Assembly (NCBI GenBank): GCA_002343455.1
Contig: DDSR01000440.1
Span: 1-17,175 of the forward strand
From: Deltaproteobacteria bacterium UBA2385
GTDB taxonomy: Bacteria > Myxococcota_A > UBA796 > UBA2385
DNA length: 17,175 nt
Direction: 5' to 3'
The position numbers were made by a program, and so were the translations under genes. Below the pieces are notes generated by a model, which saw only the letters and a list, made by a program, of their open reading frames with translations, made no database searches and was not told the DNA's origin. This document shows, piece after piece, positions 13,088 through 17,175 of the stretch (its first letter is position 1; every line of letters begins with the position of its first letter).

Positions 13088-16000
13088 CGCAGCCTCGCAA
13101 TGGAGACCATCCGGGTACGCGCCGAGACGGGGAAGGTCTGGCCATGGTCGTCGACCTCGAGCCGAAGCTCGCCGGCAGCGTCGGGGCGGAGCTCGACCGC
13201 CAGGGCTTCTAGGCGCGCGGGGGCCTGCCCTTCGGCCAGGAGGGTCCAGCGGACCTTGGCGCGGGACCCGCTGTCCACCCAGGCCTCCCGCTGGCCCATC
13301 CAGCGGACCGTGTAGCGGGCCTCGGCGACGTCGGGCACCGCGATGGGCCTGCTGTCGACGTGGCTCCAGCCGTCCTGCACCCGCACCCGCACCGTCCAGG
13401 GCTCGCCCTCCTCCATGCCGTCGCGGGGCCAGGAGCGACGGTCGAGCGGCGCGCTGCGGCCGCAGGGTCCCAGGCGCCCGACCGTCAGCCAGATCCCCAG
13501 GCTCTGGATCTGGATCTCGCTCCAGGTGGGGTAGCCGTGCGTGTGGCCGGGCTCCCAGCGCAGCAGGGGGTCGTCGGCCGTGGCGGCGCGGGTGTCGAGC
13601 AGCAGGGGCTCGGCCAGCGTCGGGCGTCCGACCGGCAGGTCGACGCTGGCCAGGGGCGTCGCCGCACCGGCTTCGCCATGCAGCTCGATCCTGCGAGCGG
13701 AGGCGGGCGCGAGGACGAGGTGGACCGAGCCAGCGCGTTCGCCCCCCCCGACCCGCCGGAGGGGCTCGCTGTGCAGCACGGCCCCCCGCTCGTCGAGGAA
13801 GAGCAGGAACATGGAGCCAGGCGAGCGGCTCTCCGGCGAGGGCGCCTCGCGCTCGAACCGGCCGAGCAGGGACAGCCGCGGGCGGCCCCTCCGTGGGAGG
13901 GAGAGCTCCACGGCGAGGCGCCGGGCGGGCGGGCGCATCGGGACCTGGAGCACCTCCAGGTGAGGGCGCAGGCTCCGGACCGTGCCGACCATCAGCAGCC
14001 CTGCGGCTCCCCCGCGGGTCACTCGCTCCACGCCCGGGCTCTTGCCCTGGGGGAGGAGGGCGATCCAGGCGCGGCGCTCGGCGTCGGGGGTCTGCAGAGC
14101 GAGGCGGTCCAGGAGCTCGATCAGCTGGTCGAGCTGAGGGTCCTCGGGGGTCTCGACGGGCTCGGTGAGCAGGAGATCCTCGTCCTCGACGATCGGCGGC
14201 TCGCAGAGCTCCAGTTCGGGCAGGGCCTCGCGCAGCTGGTCCAGCTCGGTCGAGGAGGCCCGCAGGACGGTCCCCGAACGGAGCGGTCCGCCCTCGTCCG
14301 AGCCGAAGCTCACGAAGGCCGGCCGGATGACCATGGCCCGCCGCCGCCCTCGTGCCCGCTCGTAGAGGACGGTGAGGCGCTGTTCATCGTCGGGGTGCTC
14401 ATGGGCGGGGTGGAAGGCGCGCACCCGGATGGTGCTGCCCTGAGGCAGCCCCGGCGGGAGGAAGACGGTCGACGGAGAGCCGGGCTCGTCGAGCGACTCG
14501 GCTGAGGACCCGGCCGGAGGTTCGGCCGAGGGTTCGGCCGGGGGTTCGGCCGTCTCCACCTCAATCCGGCAGGGCTCGCCGGGCGGCTCCCAGTGGATCT
14601 CCAGGGAGATCGGGTCCCCCTCGCGCGGCGCGCCCTCCTGCTCGCTGCGCAGCTCCAGGCGGGTCAGGCGTCGCCGGGGCCAGACCAGCACCTCGCGGCG
14701 GACGGCGCCGCAGGCGTTGACCGCCTCCAGCTCCAGCCGGAGCTCCCCTCCCGCGGGCGTGATCCGCTCCGCGGCGTCGCGATGCCGCCGCGGCTCGCCG
14801 TCCAGCCTGACCTCGGAGGCGCCCTCCGCTCGCCAGGCCAGGGTGAAGGCCTCCCCGGGGAGGCCGGCGTGGCGCACCGGGCCGTCGGGCTCCAGGAGCA
14901 GCGGGGGGCCCACATGCAGCCGGTTGTGGGTCCCACGGGGAGGCGTAGGGAGCGCGGGGAGGCTGCCCAGCAGCTCGTCGAGCGAGGGCCTGGCCTCCGG
15001 CTCGGCGAGGCGTCCCCAGAGCGCGCTCAGGGCCTGTGTCAGGCTGGCCCGGGCCTCCCGCTCTTCGTCCCAGGGCTGGCGGAACAGCAGGCCGACCGGG
15101 CCCGAGCTGGCGCCGGGGGGCAGCGAGCAGGACAGCTCCAGCACGGAGAGGTCGACCGCTTCGATCGAACATTCCACCGTCCCGCCCTCGCCTCCGAGGA
15201 TCACTGCCGCGGCCTCTCGCAGGCGCTCCACCTCCGCGTCGGCGCTCGGTTCCGGCCCGGGGGCGGCGGTGGCGCGCTCCCGCAGCGGCTGGACCCTGAG
15301 GAAGGAGGAGGGGGCCAGGGTGCGCCGCTCCAGGCTCAGCCCGAAGCTCCCCCCGCCCGGCCCTCCCACCCCGCCCTCTCCCGGGCAGGCCACCTTGGGG
15401 TCGAGCGTGCGGAGCCCTTCGGCAAAAGGCGGCGGGGCCAGCCCCCCCTGCTCCTCCCATCTCTGGCGCAGCTCGCCCATCAGCGCCTCGAGCAGCCGGC
15501 GACGGCGCCGCTCGGCGGGGTCGGTCACGTAGGCCCCCAGGCCGGCCAGGCGGCCGGTCATCGAGCCCGAGGAGGCGCCATCGGAGAGGCCGGAGAGGTA
15601 GGCGCTCGACCCTTCGCCCGACGAGGCGCTGCGGGCGAGCTGCTCGGCCTTCCAGGCGGCCTGGGCGAGGGCGTGGAGCGCGTCGAGGTGGGCGGCGACG
15701 CGCTCCCTCTGGGCGGCGACACGAACCGTGGCGAGACCGATTCCGAGCAGGCCCCCAGGTCGGATCAGCCAGGGCCCTTCGAGCTCGGCCTCGGTCAGGG
15801 CGTCGACCGGGCCCGGGCCGGAGGAGGGGGGGGCCTCCGTCCCCGCCAGGGGAGAGCCCCGGCGGGTGGCCAGGGCCTCCATCAGGGCCACGCTGCGGGA
15901 CACCCCTCCGGTGAGCTCGATGGACTCGGCCAGGATCGTCCGGAACCGCTCGATCGCCTGGGGGTCCTCGCGGAGGACTCCCTCCGTCCGATCCCACAAC

Positions 16001-16137
16001 AGCCCCAAGAGCATCGCCGGCCGGAGCGCGGCTTCGGCGGCGGCGCGGCGCGCGGGCTCCTCCGGCTCCAGCGTGCGGATCCAGCCCTGCAGATCGTACA
16101 GCAGGTCGGGGTCGAACAGGGCGGAGGCGGTGATCAT
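13084..16137 (-). CDS. Large multi-domain beta-sandwich protein, unknown function
   Basis: A 1017-residue protein I do not recognise as a named family. Residues 1-235 are mainly helical and Ala/Leu/Glu-rich, ending in an Arg cluster (AERRRRRLLE). A Gly-rich linker follows (252-264). Several Ig/fibronectin-like beta-sandwich modules then seem present: about 425-488 (FTLAWRAEGASEVRLDGEP to EVLVWP), about 490-592, about 740-935 (FLLFLDERGAVLHSEPL to VRVRVQDGWSHVDSRP), and 940-1010. A Pro/Glu/Ser stretch (528-556) is spacer-like. No signal peptide or membrane helix is evident, and no catalytic motif was found. The ATG at 16137 overlaps the previous stop as ATGA, and its own stop overlaps the protease-fusion start the same way. 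A structural, scaffold or substrate-binding role is inferred from the modular beta content. Confidence 0.7.
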   Translation of the reverse strand: MITASALFDPDLLYDLQGWIRTLEPEEPARRAAAEAALRPAMLLGLLWDRTEGVLREDPQAIERFRTILAESIELTGGVSRSVALMEALATRRGSPLAGTEAPPSSGPGPVDALTEAELEGPWLIRPGGLLGIGLATVRVAAQRERVAAHLDALHALAQAAWKAEQLARSASSGEGSSAYLSGLSDGASSGSMTGRLAGLGAYVTDPAERRRRRLLEALMGELRQRWEEQGGLAPPPFAEGLRTLDPKVACPGEGGVGGPGGGSFGLSLERRTLAPSSFLRVQPLRERATAAPGPEPSADAEVERLREAAAVILGGEGGTVECSIEAVDLSVLELSCSLPPGASSGPVGLLFRQPWDEEREARASLTQALSALWGRLAEPEARPSLDELLGSLPALPTPPRGTHNRLHVGPPLLLEPDGPVRHAGLPGEAFTLAWRAEGASEVRLDGEPRRHRDAAERITPAGGELRLELEAVNACGAVRREVLVWPRRRLTRLELRSEQEGAPREGDPISLEIHWEPPGEPCRIEVETAEPPAEPSAEPPAGSSAESLDEPGSPSTVFLPPGLPQGSTIRVRAFHPAHEHPDDEQRLTVLYERARGRRRAMVIRPAFVSFGSDEGGPLRSGTVLRASSTELDQLREALPELELCEPPIVEDEDLLLTEPVETPEDPQLDQLIELLDRLALQTPDAERRAWIALLPQGKSPGVERVTRGGAAGLLMVGTVRSLRPHLEVLQVPMRPPARRLAVELSLPRRGRPRLSLLGRFEREAPSPESRSPGSMFLLFLDERGAVLHSEPLRRVGGGERAGSVHLVLAPASARRIELHGEAGAATPLASVDLPVGRPTLAEPLLLDTRAATADDPLLRWEPGHTHGYPTWSEIQIQSLGIWLTVGRLGPCGRSAPLDRRSWPRDGMEEGEPWTVRVRVQDGWSHVDSRPIAVPDVAEARYTVRWMGQREAWVDSGSRAKVRWTLLAEGQAPARLEALAVELRPDAAGELRLEVDDHGQTFPVSARTRMVSIARLR

Positions 16138-17175
16138 GGCGTCTGGCTCGTCGGTGCGGGAGAGGGGGAGGGCGCGGGCGAGGAGGGCCGCGGGTTGGAG
16201 CCGGGAGCCGGGACCTCGGGCGCGGCGAGGGTGGTGTGACGGGGGTTGGCCGCGGTCAGATCCGTTCGGGTCGTCGAGACGGTCGCGCTGGCGGGGCCGG
16301 CCGCGCTCTGGCTCTCCCAGGACGGGGACAGCGACTGGGTGGCCAGCTTCGCCCGGACATCCGCGGAGGCCATCCGCTCCAGGACGATCGGCTCGGTGCG
16401 AAAGGCGAGGTCGACGCTGGAGCGCAGGCCGGCGCTGGCCTGGATGTCCTCGCGTGAGACCTGCTCGTCGGCCTTGACCAGCCCGACCGAGGTGCGGAGC
16501 GCGGCGCTGGCTCCCCAGGCCCCCACCCCGAAGCTCCCCTTGGCCTCGGCGTCGACGCGCATGTCGAACTGCTCCTGCTGGCGGTGCTCGGCGATGCTGC
16601 GCGCGTCGACGCGCATGTCCATGGAGGCGTGCAGGCGGCCTTCATCGACGACGACCCGGTGCAGGCCCATCAGCAGCATCGTCGAGAGCATCTTCTGGCG
16701 GTCGCGGCCCAGCTTGCGCCGGACCAGGGGCAGCAGGGTGCCCGCCAGGTCGTCCTCGTCGACGGCGGAGACCTCGTCCTCGCTGGCCTCCAGGGCCTCG
16801 CGCAGCACCTCGGGGGTGGGCATCTCCCGGTCGGGTCCCAGCACGATGCGAGGCGGGGCGTTGGCGGAGCGCTCGATAGTGAAGACACCGAACCGGCCCA
16901 TCATCCAGCGGGCGGCGCGGTCCTGGTCGATCTGCTGCTCCGCGAAGTCGCCGGCGCTCATGTCGACCGCCTGCAGCAGGTCGGCGACCGCCTCGAGCTG
17001 CTGGATGCCGCTGGAGGTGATCGCCTGGAACACCCCGGTGATGAGGTTGGTGACGAACTCGGGGAAGGCCAGGCCCTCGCGGAGCTCGCGGACCCGCTGG
17101 CCGGCGGAGGCCACCGCGCCGCCCCCCTGGAGGTCTCGCGCGGCCTGGGCCTCGGCCAGGGCGCCCGCCCCCGGC
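16134..17175 (-). CDS. Uncharacterised alpha/beta protein, N-terminus beyond window
   Basis: The open frame continues to the right edge of the window, so the start may lie outside. The first in-window candidate, a GTG at 17114, gives 326 residues, but sense-like codons (ALAEAQAARDLQGGG) precede it. Numbering from that GTG, residues 14-60 are helical and amphipathic (AFPEFVTNLITGVFQAITSSG). Residues 140-170 hold a striking motif, MLSTMLLMGLHRVVVDEGRL, followed by alternating strands (ASMDMRVDAR, QFDMRVDAE, LRSSVDLAFRTEP). A Thr/Pro/Ser tail (280-326) ends the protein. I have an impression of a widespread uncharacterised family with the same LLMG-R-VV-G block but cannot name it. It is the first visible gene of the cassette with the beta-sandwich and protease-fusion proteins. 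Confidence 0.6.
   Translation of the reverse strand, partial: PGAGALAEAQAARDLQGGGAVASAGQRVRELREGLAFPEFVTNLITGVFQAITSSGIQQLEAVADLLQAVDMSAGDFAEQQIDQDRAARWMMGRFGVFTIERSANAPPRIVLGPDREMPTPEVLREALEASEDEVSAVDEDDLAGTLLPLVRRKLGRDRQKMLSTMLLMGLHRVVVDEGRLHASMDMRVDARSIAEHRQQEQFDMRVDAEAKGSFGVGAWGASAALRTSVGLVKADEQVSREDIQASAGLRSSVDLAFRTEPIVLERMASADVRAKLATQSLSPSWESQSAAGPASATVSTTRTDLTAANPRHTTLAAPEVPAPGSNPRPSSPAPSPSPAPTSQTP

Noticed and set aside
12882..14168. Plus-strand Arg/Ala/Pro/Gly-rich open frame
   Set aside because: Antisense to the protease-fusion and beta-sandwich genes, with no recognisable domain and extreme composition.
14593..16239. Plus-strand open frame of 548 codons
   Set aside because: Antisense shadow of the 1017-residue gene, rich in Gly/Gln/Arg with no motif.

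Overview
The window is very GC-rich and almost fully coding. Three traits suggest a myxobacterium-like member of Myxococcota (formerly Deltaproteobacteria). One is a C-terminal tail of the MYXO-CTERM type: a Cys motif, a hydrophobic helix and an Arg cluster. The second is secreted or lipid-anchored proteins with Asp-Gly-Gly linkers. The third is a multi-CxxCH lipoprotein. This placement is an inference from protein style, not from a marker gene. I found no rRNA, tRNA, CRISPR array, integrase or transposase, and no gene-free stretch longer than about 235 bases.

Layout from left to right. (1) 61-2695, minus strand: a membrane protein of unknown function, translationally coupled to a small nucleoside-phosphorylase-fold protein (futalosine hydrolase-like), followed by a cell-surface MYXO-CTERM protein. 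(2) 2710-3627, plus strand: a DHRS12-like short-chain dehydrogenase that starts 14 bases from the divergent membrane-protein gene. (3) 3629-6189, minus strand: a compact operon of CAP-domain lipoprotein, glyoxalase II (gloB), PlsC-type acyltransferase and a small acidic repeat protein. (4) 6353-7554, plus strand: a CxxCH lipoprotein and a two-helix membrane protein. (5) 7555-8520, minus strand: an SGNH/GDSL-fold lipoprotein, possibly leaderless. (6) 8521-9139: a repeat-rich spacer (imperfect tandem duplication plus hairpin) directly downstream of a GxxExxY-family gene. (7) 9171-11148, minus strand: two adjacent NAD-type isocitrate dehydrogenase-family genes. The upstream one is canonical. The downstream one has lost substrate- and cofactor-loop residues, recalling catalytic and regulatory IDH3-type subunits. 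(8) 11149-11281: a REP-like palindromic element. (9) 11282-17175, minus strand: three long genes joined by two ATGA overlaps.

The last unit is the best candidate for an undescribed system. It encodes a roughly 340-residue alpha/beta protein (cut by the window edge), a 1017-residue multi-beta-sandwich protein, and a 601-residue protein. In the 601-residue protein an apparently intact papain-like cysteine protease core sits between two hydrolase-like folds whose catalytic residues are missing: an Amidase_3-like domain and a trypsin-like domain. The two complete proteins have no visible signal peptide. That would fit intracellular assembly or export by an unusual route, but this is inference.
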